A program made the translations under genes and the position numbers. A stretch of DNA of 64,000 nt from Paenibacillus stellifer. Lineage in GTDB: Bacteria > Bacillota > Bacilli > Paenibacillales > Paenibacillaceae. The stretch spans positions 3,998,501 through 4,062,500 of the forward strand of contig NZ_CP009286.1 in the NCBI RefSeq assembly GCF_000758685.1. Reading direction: 5' to 3'. The first letter of the stretch is position 1; every line of letters starts with the position of its first letter. Below the pieces are notes generated by a model, which was given only the letters and a program-made list of their open reading frames with translations, was not told where the DNA came from and made no database searches. Of the stretch, positions 19,370 to 27,918 are shown one piece after another.

Positions 19370-20413
19370 TTATTTTGTCTTTTGGCGCATCGCTTCAATC
19401 TGCTGGGAATCCAGCCCTGTTGCTTTGACGATTGTCGGGGTGTCGAGCCCGAGTGAAATCAGGTTCCGGGCCACCTTTTCTTTTTCCATCAACCGGCCCT
19501 GCTCAACACCTTGCTCGATCCCCTGTTCGATTCCTTGCTCAATGCCTTGCTCAATGCCTTGTTCAATACCTTCCTCATAACCCCAGCGTTTCCAAGCCGG
19601 CATCAATTCCATGATTTCTCTCGCCTCCTCTTCTTCGCCCATCTCACGCAGCTCGCGGACAATGGCTTCGTCTTCCTCCTGCGAGGGATCGTAGTACAAA
19701 TCCGCAATCGACATAATAAGGGCTAGCCTGGCATCGTCCAATTCTCTGCGGAGCCGGAGCAGCATGCGCAAATATGCCGTCCGCAGTTCCCTTGCTTCCT
19801 TCTTAGTATATCTCATCTTCCCCAGCAGCGCAGCAGCTACCGGGTTGTCGGAGTTGATAAAATCCCGCCAATTGTTCCGCCTCAGCTTAACCTGCAGAAA
19901 TTGAAACCGCAAAATATCATGTTCAGGCAATTTCATAACGAGAGTGTCCCGCTCCTCCCGCTCGTCATCCATCGTGAAAACCGCAATCGGAATCATCAGT
20001 CTATACTCGTTGCGATGCCTTTCGAACAAACGGCTGAAATAGATGAACATCCGCTCATGAAAGGTATCGTCCCGGTAGGATTGAGGTTCCAGGTGCACCA
20101 GCACAAAGGCGGCGCCCTCGCGAATCCGGGTTTCAAGCAGCAAATCCAGTTGCCGCGCTTCCTGGCCCACAATATCAACAAGCAGTTCCTGTTGCAAAAA
20201 ACGGGTGTGACCGTGATCCAACTGGCAGGCGAGTTCTGGCAGAAACAGTTCGAGAAATTCTGCGAAAAAAGTCTGCAGCAGCTTTTTGAACGCTTCATCA
20301 TGGGGTGTCTGCGATGATTCCCCAGAGTGCTGCGTCTTCCCGGTTTTACTCCGGTCTTCACCCCGACCGGCGCTGTTTAAGATTGAATCGGGCTTCCCAT
20401 TCCGATGTCCCAT
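19370..20413 (-). CDS. Rpn-family nuclease / PD-(D/E)XK transposase-like protein
   Basis: The 347-aa product matches the recombination-promoting nuclease (Rpn, formerly transposase_31/DUF4351-like) group. An N-terminal PHDEAFKKLLQTFFAEFLELFLP segment leads into a nuclease core with LDLLLE and VLVHLEPQS, the expected acidic and E-x-Q positions. A helical middle and a C-terminal tail follow. The tail holds six tandem GIEQ-type tetrapeptides (encoded by 12-bp repeats), then a short helix-turn-helix-like end (LGLDTPTIVKATGL). Rpn proteins of E. coli are DNA endonucleases that promote recA-independent recombination. It lies alone between divIVA and ileS, where most relatives have no gene, which suggests gain by transfer. 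Confidence 0.85.
   Translation of the reverse strand: MGHRNGKPDSILNSAGRGEDRSKTGKTQHSGESSQTPHDEAFKKLLQTFFAEFLELFLPELACQLDHGHTRFLQQELLVDIVGQEARQLDLLLETRIREGAAFVLVHLEPQSYRDDTFHERMFIYFSRLFERHRNEYRLMIPIAVFTMDDEREERDTLVMKLPEHDILRFQFLQVKLRRNNWRDFINSDNPVAAALLGKMRYTKKEARELRTAYLRMLLRLRRELDDARLALIMSIADLYYDPSQEEDEAIVRELREMGEEEEAREIMELMPAWKRWGYEEGIEQGIEQGIEQGIEQGIEQGVEQGRLMEKEKVARNLISLGLDTPTIVKATGLDSQQIEAMRQKTK
19499..19570 (-). repeat. Six tandem 12-bp units within the Rpn gene
   Basis: Six consecutive 12-bp units vary around GGCATTGAGCAA on the minus strand and encode repeated Gly-Ile-Glu-Gln. Two neighbouring units are identical. Changes in unit number would keep the frame. Confidence 0.9.
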
Positions 20414-20471
20414 CCTTGTCCTGTTCCTCCCCCTCTCTGATCGAAATCCGCTTAATTAACACAATTAACGC

Positions 20472-20509
20472 GAAAAAGCCGACCGTCCCCTTCATGGGAA
20501 CGATCGGCA
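20472..20509 (-). terminator. Terminator after divIVA
   Basis: On the minus strand GCCGATCGTTCCC and GGGGACGGTCGGC pair around a short loop, followed by TTTTTCG. It lies about 85 nt past the divIVA stop and before the Rpn gene. Confidence 0.8.
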
Positions 20510-20592
20510 TATGCTGTATGACCGATAACATACGGCTGCGCTGCCGCATGCTGAATATAAAATTCATGGCGAATCCCGGTTTGGATTTCCCC

Positions 20593-21078
20593 TTAAAATA
20601 CCTCTTCTTTGACCTCGCGGCTCTCCAGCGCGTCCCAATCATCCTGGGACAGCAACTCCAATTGCGCTTCCACAAGCGTCCGGAACCGGGTGCGGTAGAT
20701 CGAAGCCTGCTTACGCAGCTCTTCGGTCTCAATCGCAATTTTGCGCGATTTGGACAGCGCCTCGTTGATAATCCGGTCCGCGTTCTTCTCCGCTTCCTTG
20801 ATGATCAGCTGGCTTTCCTTCTTGGCGTTGTTCTTCACTTCATCGGCAGCCTCCTGGGCTACGATAATCGTCTTCGACAAAGTATCCTCGATGTTCGTGA
20901 AATGGTCAAGCCGCTCCTGGAGCGCCAGAAGCTGGTTGTTCAGCTCCTTGTTCTCCCGGATGACACTCTCGTAGTCCTTGATAACCTGATCAAGAAACTC
21001 ATTGACCTCGTCTTCATCATAACCTCGGAGCCGCCGGGCAAACTCCTTGTTATGTATATCGAGCGGCGTTAATGGCAT
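20593..21078 (-). CDS. divIVA: Cell division initiation protein DivIVA
   Basis: DivIVA binds negatively curved membrane at poles and septa, placing the Min system, and helps anchor chromosome origins during sporulation. The 161-aa protein has the conserved lipid-binding N-terminus (MPLTPLDIHNKEFARRLRGYDEDEVNEFLDQV) and then two long coiled-coil segments (about 30-70 and 75-140). I chose the ATG at 21078 because GGAGG lies 8 nt upstream; three extra codons are possible upstream but lack a site. It follows ylmH in the conserved ylm order and ends at a terminator. Confidence 0.96.
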   Translation of the reverse strand: MPLTPLDIHNKEFARRLRGYDEDEVNEFLDQVIKDYESVIRENKELNNQLLALQERLDHFTNIEDTLSKTIIVAQEAADEVKNNAKKESQLIIKEAEKNADRIINEALSKSRKIAIETEELRKQASIYRTRFRTLVEAQLELLSQDDWDALESREVKEEVF

Positions 21079-21311
21079 GCTGTGCACCTCCTAGAAATTT
21101 CGGGCCGGTTACGCCCTGCCGTCCATTCATCCCTCAGGATGAAGAAGTAAGTCTGAGCAACCAAGTTCGGGACAGGACGAGCGGCCCTCTTCACCTGCCG
21201 GATTCACGAAAATCTGCTCTCCAACAATTATCGGCGTCCAGCTCCGCAAATGTTAGCTGCCCTATAGAGTTAATCAATTTCGACAAGCCATGAGAAATTC
21301 CTGCAAGAAAT

Positions 21312-22094
21312 TTATACAAATTTCCCGACCTTGACCCGGTAACGGCCTTTCTTGGTCAGGCTTCCGACCTCAAGCATCTTGAAACGGCCAAAGCCCTGAA
21401 CGGAGACGACATCGCCTTCCTTCAAATGACTGGACGGATCTTCTTCTACCTTCCAATTTACCCGCACACGTCCCGCCTTAATCGGGGCGAGGATTTTGCT
21501 CCGGCTCAGGCGGACCACATCGGCGGCAATGCCGTCGAGGCGCAGCGAGGAGACGGTTAGCTCCACCGGGTCCAGCTTGACCTCGGCTGTCTTAAGTGCC
21601 GAGACGGGAAGGACCTCTACGCTTACCGAAGCGCGGCCGACGCTGCTCAGATGAAGAGCTAAATAATCGGCGATATCCGACGTCACTACGGCATGACAGC
21701 CGCCGGGAAGGACGTGAATATCGCCGATTTTGCTGCGCTTGATTCCGAGTCCCAGGAGGGAACCCATATAATCTCCATGCTCCAGGTCAGACTGCTTCTG
21801 TTCTTCCGGTACGATGTTCAGAACCTGCAGTCCCAAGTCTTCGCCGTCCAAACTGCGGTAATCCGGCGCGATTAGAGCCCTTCTGCGCTCCGCTTCCTCA
21901 TGTCCGCCGTCCCATTTGACCTGGACGTCCGGATGCCGGTTAACCAGAGTATGCAGAATATAACCCTGACGGGGATCGAGAAAATCGGTCAGCTTGGCTT
22001 CATGATACCGCGCTGCGTTCTCCACCCACTCATAGGCCTGGTCCACAAACGGCCGTTCATCAGGGTGAAAATGTCCATTGATATCGTTCTTCAT
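21312..22094 (-). CDS. ylmH: S4-domain RNA-binding protein YlmH
   Basis: The 260-aa protein has an alpha/beta region similar to YlmH proteins (residues 10-165, with GDIHVLPGGCHAVV) and a C-terminal S4 RNA-binding domain (about 185-245, with LRLDGIAADVVRLSRSKILAPIKAGRVRVN). YlmH of Bacillota has been linked to ribosome rescue through binding of peptidyl-tRNA-50S complexes. It follows ylmG by only 3 nt in the ylm gene string and is followed by a 230-nt gap before divIVA. Confidence 0.93.
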   Translation of the reverse strand: MKNDINGHFHPDERPFVDQAYEWVENAARYHEAKLTDFLDPRQGYILHTLVNRHPDVQVKWDGGHEEAERRRALIAPDYRSLDGEDLGLQVLNIVPEEQKQSDLEHGDYMGSLLGLGIKRSKIGDIHVLPGGCHAVVTSDIADYLALHLSSVGRASVSVEVLPVSALKTAEVKLDPVELTVSSLRLDGIAADVVRLSRSKILAPIKAGRVRVNWKVEEDPSSHLKEGDVVSVQGFGRFKMLEVGSLTKKGRYRVKVGKFV

Positions 22095-22097
22095 AGG

Positions 22098-22367
22098 CTA
22101 TGCGATCAGGTAGTTCAGAACCGCGACGAGCCCTCTCATCGCCAGCTCCAGAACGAACAGTGCGACAATGGGCGAGAAGTCGATCGTGCCGAACAGGGGC
22201 GGAATGATCCGCCGGAAAGGCCGGAGATACGGTTCAACCAGCTTGCCCAGCAGCTCTCCGATAAAATTGTCGCGGACGTTGGGGAGCCAGGACATCAGTA
22301 CGTAGAAGAGAATCATATAGAAATAGATATTGTACAGTATGTTTATTATTGAATAGATTTGGGGCAA
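22098..22367 (-). CDS. ylmG: YggT-family membrane protein YlmG
   Basis: The 89-aa integral membrane protein has two hydrophobic helices flanking the family motif (SWLPNVRDNFIGELLGKLVEPYLRPFRRIIPP). The start is TTG, with GAGGTGA 7 nt upstream. Homologues sit beside sepF in many Gram-positive bacteria and cyanobacteria and are associated with division or membrane organisation, but the molecular role is not established. It is 7 nt from sepF. Confidence 0.92.
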   Translation of the reverse strand: MPQIYSIINILYNIYFYMILFYVLMSWLPNVRDNFIGELLGKLVEPYLRPFRRIIPPLFGTIDFSPIVALFVLELAMRGLVAVLNYLIA

Positions 22368-22374
22368 CGCCCAT

Positions 22375-22824
22375 TCACCTCATTCTGTTATAGTCTTGGT
22401 CGTCTGCCAGGATTTCCGAAATGGATCCTTGAATTTCCACTGTATCCGGCGTGCAGAGGAAAATGTTGCCGCCGATCTTGGAAATGCCGCCGCCCAGGGC
22501 GTACACTGTTCCGCTCAGGAAATCGATGATCCGCATCGCCTGATCGTTGCGGACCCGCTGGAGATTGACGACCACGGTTCGGTGCGAGCGGAGATGGTCG
22601 GCGATTTCCTGGGCTTCGTCATACGACCGCGGCTCATACAGCACAACCTTCACGTTCTTCTGCGAATGGATACTGACCACATTGCCTGCCCGCTGATTTT
22701 TGCGATGCTCGACCGGAGCCGGCGCCAGTTCCTCTTCCTCATGCTGCGTTAGCGCCTCGCGTTCAACGACCTCTTCCTCTTCCTGCAAGCCCAAAAAACT
22801 CATAAACCGGTTCATCACGCCCAT
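22375..22824 (-). CDS. sepF: Cell division protein SepF
   Basis: SepF anchors FtsZ filaments to the membrane and forms arc-shaped polymers. The 149-aa protein starts with the amphipathic membrane-targeting helix ([13 protein letters not shown]). An acidic linker (about 14-60) follows, then the SepF core (62-140) with VVNLQRV and [13 protein letters not shown]. The start overlaps the ylmE stop by one base (TAATG). Confidence 0.96.
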   Translation of the reverse strand: MGVMNRFMSFLGLQEEEEVVEREALTQHEEEELAPAPVEHRKNQRAGNVVSIHSQKNVKVVLYEPRSYDEAQEIADHLRSHRTVVVNLQRVRNDQAMRIIDFLSGTVYALGGGISKIGGNIFLCTPDTVEIQGSISEILADDQDYNRMR

Positions 22825-23522
22825 TACGATCCCTCCTCATGGCCTACCAACACCGTACCCAGGCGAACCCAGGTGGCTCCTTCTTCAATCGCCACTTCAA
22901 AATCGTTCGACATTCCCATCGACAGCTCCGTAATCGGCTCCGGCGTCAGTTCAAGACCATTAAGCTTGTCCCTCAACTCGCGAAGACCGCGGAAGACGGG
23001 CCGCGTAAGCTCCGGATCTTCTTCATGCGGCGCCATGGTCATCAGTCCGATCACCTTGAGGTTGTTGTAACCCGCGATCTCCCGCAAAAAATCAGGCATC
23101 TTCTCCGGTTCCAGCCCGAATTTGGTATCCTCGCCGGAGATGTTCACCTGAATAAACACCTTGACGTCAATACCAGCCGCCTCCGCCTTGCGCTGAAGCT
23201 CCTTCGCCAGCGACAAGCGATCCAGTGAGTGAATATATTGAAACTTGCCGATAACGTCTTTTACCTTATTAGTCTGCAGATGCCCGATAAAATGCCAGGT
23301 CCCCCGGTTCCCGAGCGCCTTCCACTTGTTCTCCGCATCCTGCCAGCGGCTCTCTCCGATATCCTGAAGCCCGCCATCCAGTACGGCAGACGTCTTCTCG
23401 AGCGACACATATTTGGTCACGGCGATTACTGTAACGTCCTGGCTGCTGCGTCCGCTTCTTTCGCAGGCGCGCTTAACGCGCCGGCTGACTTCGGCTATTC
23501 TTTCCTGCAATGTCGAGGACAA
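22824..23522 (-). CDS. ylmE: YggS-family PLP homeostasis protein YlmE
   Basis: This is a PLP-binding protein of the PLPBP/YggS group, which maintains vitamin B6 and amino acid balance and has no proven catalytic reaction. The 232-aa single TIM-barrel fold has the PLP lysine in VIAVTKYVS (Lys37) and the [22 protein letters not shown] phosphate region near the C-terminus. The start is TTG with AAGGAG 9 nt upstream. It lies 4 nt after ylmD. Confidence 0.95.
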   Translation of the reverse strand: MSSTLQERIAEVSRRVKRACERSGRSSQDVTVIAVTKYVSLEKTSAVLDGGLQDIGESRWQDAENKWKALGNRGTWHFIGHLQTNKVKDVIGKFQYIHSLDRLSLAKELQRKAEAAGIDVKVFIQVNISGEDTKFGLEPEKMPDFLREIAGYNNLKVIGLMTMAPHEEDPELTRPVFRGLRELRDKLNGLELTPEPITELSMGMSNDFEVAIEEGATWVRLGTVLVGHEEGS

Positions 23523-23525
23523 CGG

Positions 23526-24377
23526 TCAACTCTCCTTTATTCCGATCAAACTCGCCATTCGTCCCGTCACTCCATTTTCCTTACGGAAGGAGAAGAACAA
23601 ATCGCGATTACAGCTTGTACACCAAGATGTAGTTTCGATATGAGTCGTCAATATTCCTGCTTTTATCATAATGCGTCGGTTCAATTCTTTCAAGTTAAGC
23701 AGCATTTTGCCGGCATTTGCTCCCGAAGGGCGGTACAGTACCTCCGCGCCTTTTTCCACTGGCGGAAGGCTGCCTTCCAGCGCGCGGACGCGGTCCATAA
23801 CGAAGTCGTCGACCTCGTAGCAGCAGCCGCCGATGCTTGGACCGATTGCGGCGCGGATTTCCTCCGGTCTGCTGCCATAGGTCTCCTCCATCTGCCGGAC
23901 CATTGCAAGCGCGATTTCAGCCACCGTACCTTTCCAGCCTGCATGGGCAAGGCCGACGGCGCCCAAGACAGGATCGCAGAAATAGAGCGGCACGCAGTCC
24001 GCATAGAAGGAGGTAAGCAGAACGCCGGGTACATTGGTCAACAGGCCGTCTGTGTTCTGAAAGGCCGAAGACCGGTCCAGGCTGCCCCTCCCTCTGTCTT
24101 CCTCTCTTACGACCGCAATGTCCGCTCCGTGTACCTGCTCGCCGCATGTCCAGTCTTTCAGCGCGAAGCCGAGAGTCCCGGCGACCGTCTCCCGGTTCGA
24201 GATGACATCCTCCGGAATGTCTCCGACATGAAAGGCACAGTTCAAGCTCGTGTACGGTTCAGAGCTGATGCCACCGCTCCTTCCGGTGAAGCCCGCTACA
24301 AGTCCCGGATAAAGCCCTCTCCAAGGCTGCAGTTCATAAAGAGCCGGCTCTTTTTTCAACCTAACAAATGGTTCCAT
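23526..24377 (-). CDS. ylmD: Laccase-domain purine nucleoside phosphorylase YlmD (PgeF family)
   Basis: The 283-aa protein belongs to the DUF152/YfiH group, known as peptidoglycan editing factor (PgeF) and shown in several members to act on purine nucleosides. Zinc and copper ligand motifs are visible: YADCVPLYFCDP, GLAHAGWKGT and GPSIGGCCYEV. The C-terminal TSCNRDLFFSFRKENGVTGRMA is characteristic. An AGGCGGGGTGA stretch precedes the ATG. It is in the ylmCDE-sepF string. Confidence 0.93.
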   Translation of the reverse strand: MEPFVRLKKEPALYELQPWRGLYPGLVAGFTGRSGGISSEPYTSLNCAFHVGDIPEDVISNRETVAGTLGFALKDWTCGEQVHGADIAVVREEDRGRGSLDRSSAFQNTDGLLTNVPGVLLTSFYADCVPLYFCDPVLGAVGLAHAGWKGTVAEIALAMVRQMEETYGSRPEEIRAAIGPSIGGCCYEVDDFVMDRVRALEGSLPPVEKGAEVLYRPSGANAGKMLLNLKELNRRIMIKAGILTTHIETTSWCTSCNRDLFFSFRKENGVTGRMASLIGIKES

Positions 24378-24484
24378 TCTCTCACCCCGCCTTTAAGTGT
24401 ATCATAAGTCACGATGCGGCTTCATACAGCTTCTTCGTATATACGGAAAAAGAAAGAGCGGGTTTCCTCGTGACCTGACGTTGG

Positions 24485-24856
24485 TTAATAGGCGCGGCGT
24501 TCACTCCGTTCATTTCGATCATTCCGCTCATTCCGGTCCTCGCGCTGCAGCACCAGAATCTCCCGATCTTCGGTTTCCTGGGAAGGACGCGGTTCCTCCA
24601 TTTTAACCAGCACCACATCGGAGCCGATCTTGACGATATTCCGCCACGGGATCACGAGATCTGCGCCTCCGCCGAACAGTCCGAGAAATCTTGTATAGCC
24701 TGGCACAACGATCGCCTCGATAACGCCACGCCGAAGATCAAGCTCCAGATCGCTGATCTGGCCCAGCCGCCGTCCGTCAACCACGTTAATGACGTCCTTG
24801 GCCTGGAAGTCGGATATCCTCATTTTTTTACCCCCAGCCGCCGTTTCCTGATTCAT
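24485..24856 (-). CDS. ylmC: YlmC/YmxH-family sporulation protein (PRC-barrel)
   Basis: This small PRC-barrel-like protein (123 aa from the ATG at 24856) begins its conserved part at MRISDFQAKDVINVVDGRRLGQISDLELD and continues VIEAIVVPG...LVIPWRNIVKIGSDVVLV. After the domain there is an unusual Asn/Glu/Arg-rich tail (DRNERNDRNERSERR). Two starts are plausible: 24856 with GAGGTGG upstream, or 24823 at the domain itself with a weaker GGGGG. The YlmC/YmxH group is restricted to spore formers and its role is unknown. It lies 130 nt downstream of sigG, past a terminator. Confidence 0.85.
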   Translation of the reverse strand: MNQETAAGGKKMRISDFQAKDVINVVDGRRLGQISDLELDLRRGVIEAIVVPGYTRFLGLFGGGADLVIPWRNIVKIGSDVVLVKMEEPRPSQETEDREILVLQREDRNERNDRNERSERRAY

Positions 24857-24918
24857 GTCCCCCACCTCTTGCACGCGTATATCCATACTATATGTCCGGG
24901 CGGCTTGGACGCATTCAT

Positions 24919-24960
24919 TAAAAAAACAACCCCACCTTCGGGAATGCCCCGGGTGGGATT
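24919..24960 (-). terminator. Terminator after sigG
   Basis: On the minus strand an AATCCCACC / GGTGGGGTT stem with an inner CGGG..CCCG-like pairing is followed by GTTTTTTT. It lies about 28 nt past the sigG stop and separates sigG from ylmC. Confidence 0.85.
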
Positions 24961-24987
24961 GAATATGCCGTAAGCTTTCGTATTTAC

Positions 24988-25770
24988 TTAGGATTTCACA
25001 TGCTTCTGCATCTGCTGGATCGCCGATTTCTCCAGACGGGAGACCTGGGCCTGGGAAATGCCGATTTCCTCGGCTACCTCCATCTGGGTCTTCCCCTCAA
25101 AGAAACGCATCGACAGAATGCGTTTCTCGCGCTGTCCGAGACGCCGCATCGCTTCCCGCAGGGCGATTTCCTCAATCCAGGAGACGTCCTTGTTCTTGTC
25201 GTCGCTGATCTGGTCCATTACATAAATGGGGTCTCCCCCATCATGATAGATCGGCTCGAAGAGGGACACAGGATCCTGAATCGCATCCAACGCGAAGACC
25301 ACATCTTCTTTGGGAACACCAAGCGCCTCCGATATTTCGAAAATGGTGGGTTCCCGTGAATTTTGGTTGGTCAGGCTGTCCCGAACCTGCAGCGCCTTGT
25401 AGGCGATATCCCTGAGGGAACGGGAGACGCGAATCGGATTGTTATCTCTTAAGTACCTGCGAATCTCGCCGATAATCATCGGAACGGCATAAGTGGAGAA
25501 TTTAACGTTCTGCGATAAATCAAAGTTATCGATGGCCTTCATCAGCCCGATGCAGCCCACCTGAAACAGGTCATCCACATACTCCCCCCGGTTATTGAAC
25601 CGCTGAATGACGCTGAGGACCAGCCTCAGGTTGCCGTTCACCAATTTCTCTCTGGCGGATTTCTCGCCCTGCTGCTGCAGCAAAGTGAACAGTTCACGCA
25701 TTTCCACGTTCGTCAGAACGGGCAGCTTGGCGGTGTCCACTCCGCATATCTCGACTTTGTTTCGGGTCAT
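24988..25770 (-). CDS. sigG: RNA polymerase sigma factor SigG
   Basis: Sigma-G drives late forespore transcription. The 260-aa product starts MTRNKVEICGVDTAKLP and shows region 2 (LVNGNLRLVLSVIQRF...FQVGCIGLMKAIDNFD), region 3, and a C-terminal region 4 helix-turn-helix (TQMEVAEEIGISQAQVSRLEKSA). I chose the start at 25770 because GGGAGG lies 9 nt upstream. It follows sigE by about 140 nt, as in B. subtilis, where it has its own sigma-F/G promoter and also receives readthrough. Confidence 0.97.
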   Translation of the reverse strand: MTRNKVEICGVDTAKLPVLTNVEMRELFTLLQQQGEKSAREKLVNGNLRLVLSVIQRFNNRGEYVDDLFQVGCIGLMKAIDNFDLSQNVKFSTYAVPMIIGEIRRYLRDNNPIRVSRSLRDIAYKALQVRDSLTNQNSREPTIFEISEALGVPKEDVVFALDAIQDPVSLFEPIYHDGGDPIYVMDQISDDKNKDVSWIEEIALREAMRRLGQREKRILSMRFFEGKTQMEVAEEIGISQAQVSRLEKSAIQQMQKHVKS

Positions 25771-25913
25771 GATGATTAACCTCCCAAGGAGAAACATTAC
25801 TGTACATTATCTCCCCGGCAGGCCATTTTATTCCTTGCTTGTACCCTTGAGCGGAGCGGCCGGATTCTTGGATGCACGTCCCTTGATCAGGGCACCGGCT
25901 CGCCTTCAGACGA

Positions 25914-26633
25914 TTACACCATCTTGTTGAACTCCTTGCGAAGGCGCTTGATAATTCTTTTCTCAAGACGGGAAATGTAGGACTGGGAAATACCGAGAAG
26001 ATCCGCCACATCCTTCTGCGTCTTCTCCTCTCCGCCCCGAAGCCCGAAGCGCAGCTCCATAATAAGCCGTTCCCGCTCGCTCAGCTTCTCCAGTGCCTTC
26101 TGCAGCAGCTTGCGGTCTACCTGCTCCTCAATATTCCGGTAAATGGTGTCGTTCTCCGTCCCCAGCACATCCGATAGCAGCAGCTCATTCCCATCCCAGT
26201 CGATATTCAGCGGTTCGTCAAAAGACACCTCGCTGCGCGTCTTGTTGTTGCGTCGCAGGTACATCAGGATCTCATTCTCGATGCAGCGGGACGCGTAAGT
26301 GGCCAGCTTGATCTTCTTCTCGGGATCAAAGGTATTAACCGCCTTAATGAGGCCGATCGCACCGATAGAGACCAGATCCTCGATATTGATTCCGGTATTC
26401 TCAAATTTGCGCGCAATGTAGACTACCAGGCGCAGATTCCGCTCGATCAGCATGGCTCTGACGGCTGAATCGCCGCTTGGGAGCCGCTGAAGCAAATAAT
26501 CCTCTTCTTCACGGGTCAGTGGCGGGGGCAGCGCCTCGCTGCCGCCGATATAGTAGATTTCCTGGCTTTTCAGCCCCAGCAGAAACAGCACGCGGTAATA
26601 CTGGAGCTGAAAGGCCAGTCTCCATTTGATCAT
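25914..26633 (-). CDS. sigE: RNA polymerase sigma factor SigE precursor
   Basis: Sigma-E is the first mother-cell sigma factor, made as pro-sigma-E. The 239-aa sequence keeps the membrane-associated pro-peptide ([20 protein letters not shown]) ending at [19 protein letters not shown], the region where SpoIIGA cleaves in B. subtilis. Regions 2 ([26 protein letters not shown]) and 4 ([23 protein letters not shown]) follow. The start at 26633 has AAGGAGG 7 nt upstream. It is coexpressed with its protease gene spoIIGA immediately upstream. Confidence 0.97.
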   Translation of the reverse strand: MIKWRLAFQLQYYRVLFLLGLKSQEIYYIGGSEALPPPLTREEEDYLLQRLPSGDSAVRAMLIERNLRLVVYIARKFENTGINIEDLVSIGAIGLIKAVNTFDPEKKIKLATYASRCIENEILMYLRRNNKTRSEVSFDEPLNIDWDGNELLLSDVLGTENDTIYRNIEEQVDRKLLQKALEKLSERERLIMELRFGLRGGEEKTQKDVADLLGISQSYISRLEKRIIKRLRKEFNKMV

Positions 26634-26747
26634 CGTTGTTCCTCCTTCCAGAAGTTCGGACAAGCAGGCTTGTAACATTCGCTCCGCTGTCCGGGAGAAT
26701 GAAGATGGCATCGGCGTTCCGGAAGCCATGCTGCACATATTCCCCGG

Positions 26748-27695
26748 TCAGGCAGCGCCTCCCGGGTCCTCGGCTGATGTTCCCTCCGCCAGATCGGGAT
26801 GGATAATCGCCTGGTAGGCTCCCTCCGAGGACAGGGTTCCGCCATCCAGCCCGATAAGCACCTTGCGGTGGCTGAAGGTGTCTCCTCCCAGCGTGACCTC
26901 CACCGCATCGGGCTTCAGGGCGAGCATGAACGAAGCCGACCGGTTGACTCCCCTGTACGGTACAAGCCTCAGCCGGTCGCGCCAGGCAAAGGACTGCCCG
27001 TCCAGTTCCAGCACCAGCTGCTCGGCGCCTTCCTGCGAGATTCGCCCTTTCCAGCCTGGCGGCAAATAATCTTCCCAAAGCGATGCCTCCATGACCATGA
27101 CCGGTGTCCGGGTCAGCGGATCATAGAGCCGGTTGCCGGTATCGAGGAGCCCGGGGCAGCACACGGACACCCCGCCGATCTCCACCTTTACCGAGCCGAT
27201 AAAGGTCTCAAGCTTCTCTCTCTTCGCCCGTGAAGAGAGGACGGCTTTGTAGCAGCCAAGCACAGCCAGCAGTACGGCCAGGATGAACCAGAAGCCGATT
27301 TTTAGCCGGTAGGCATAGCCTCCCGCAGCGGTATAGAGAATGCCGTTCCAGATGTCGCCTGAGCTTTGCAGCAAATAGTGAACACCAATCACACCGCCCG
27401 CTGCCGCAAAATTGATGATATAGAACGCGCCAAGATTTCTCATGAAGCTTTGCAGGCTCCTCCATCCGAATGCGGTCAAGAGCATGATCAGGGACAGTCC
27501 GAATTTGATCAGAAAGGTGTACAGAAATGATAGCTCGGGAACAAACATCATCACCACATACAACGCACCGACCAGCGCGGACAGCCAAAGCCTCCACCAG
27601 CGGATCTTGATCTTAACCATCCAACCTGTCAATCCCAGCAGTACAGCGTCGATCAGCAGATTGGCGGCAAAAATCAAATCGATATAAACGACCAT
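26748..27695 (-). CDS. spoIIGA: Sigma-E processing peptidase SpoIIGA
   Basis: SpoIIGA is a membrane aspartic protease that activates pro-sigma-E after septation in response to SpoIIR. The 315-aa product has five hydrophobic helices in the first 150 residues and then a soluble protease domain with the catalytic aspartate in GLLDTGNRLYDPL. I chose the ATG at 27695, preceded by GAGGTGAGGAG; the open frame extends 13 codons further. It heads the spoIIG operon, with a candidate Spo0A-type promoter upstream. Confidence 0.95.
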   Translation of the reverse strand: MVVYIDLIFAANLLIDAVLLGLTGWMVKIKIRWWRLWLSALVGALYVVMMFVPELSFLYTFLIKFGLSLIMLLTAFGWRSLQSFMRNLGAFYIINFAAAGGVIGVHYLLQSSGDIWNGILYTAAGGYAYRLKIGFWFILAVLLAVLGCYKAVLSSRAKREKLETFIGSVKVEIGGVSVCCPGLLDTGNRLYDPLTRTPVMVMEASLWEDYLPPGWKGRISQEGAEQLVLELDGQSFAWRDRLRLVPYRGVNRSASFMLALKPDAVEVTLGGDTFSHRKVLIGLDGGTLSSEGAYQAIIHPDLAEGTSAEDPGGAA

Positions 27696-27769
27696 CTCCT
27701 CACCTCTGCCATATGTAATGTCCTGCGGGCACACAGGCTTGGCTCACGGTCTTTAGCTGCGATAGGAAT

Positions 27770-27802
27770 AGTATAGAAAGTTCAAGGTTCAAAGTCTGTC
27801 TA
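27770..27802 (-). promoter_or_regulatory. Candidate Spo0A-activated promoter of spoIIGA-sigE
   Basis: On the minus strand TAGACA (27797-27802) and TATACT (27770-27775) are separated by 21 nt, too long for an ordinary sigma-A promoter but like the 22-nt spacer of B. subtilis spoIIG. A TGTCTAA (plus strand, 27797-27803) overlaps the -35 and TGTCGAG lies at 27831-27837; both resemble the 0A box TGTCGAA. Confidence 0.5.
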
Positions 27803-27856
27803 AACGTAGGGGAGGAAGTGAAGGTTTTTTTGTCGAGATTTATGGGATGACGGCAT

Positions 27857-27898
27857 TAAAAAAAACGGCTTTCACCCAAGTTAAGGTGAAAGCCGTTT
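27857..27898 (-). terminator. Terminator after ftsZ
   Basis: On the minus strand AAACGGCTTTCACC / GGTGAAAGCCGTTT forms a 14-bp stem followed by TTTTTTT. It ends the division gene unit 20 nt past the ftsZ stop. Confidence 0.92.
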
Positions 27899-27918
27899 GG
27901 AGAGGCAAAGGTCTAGGC

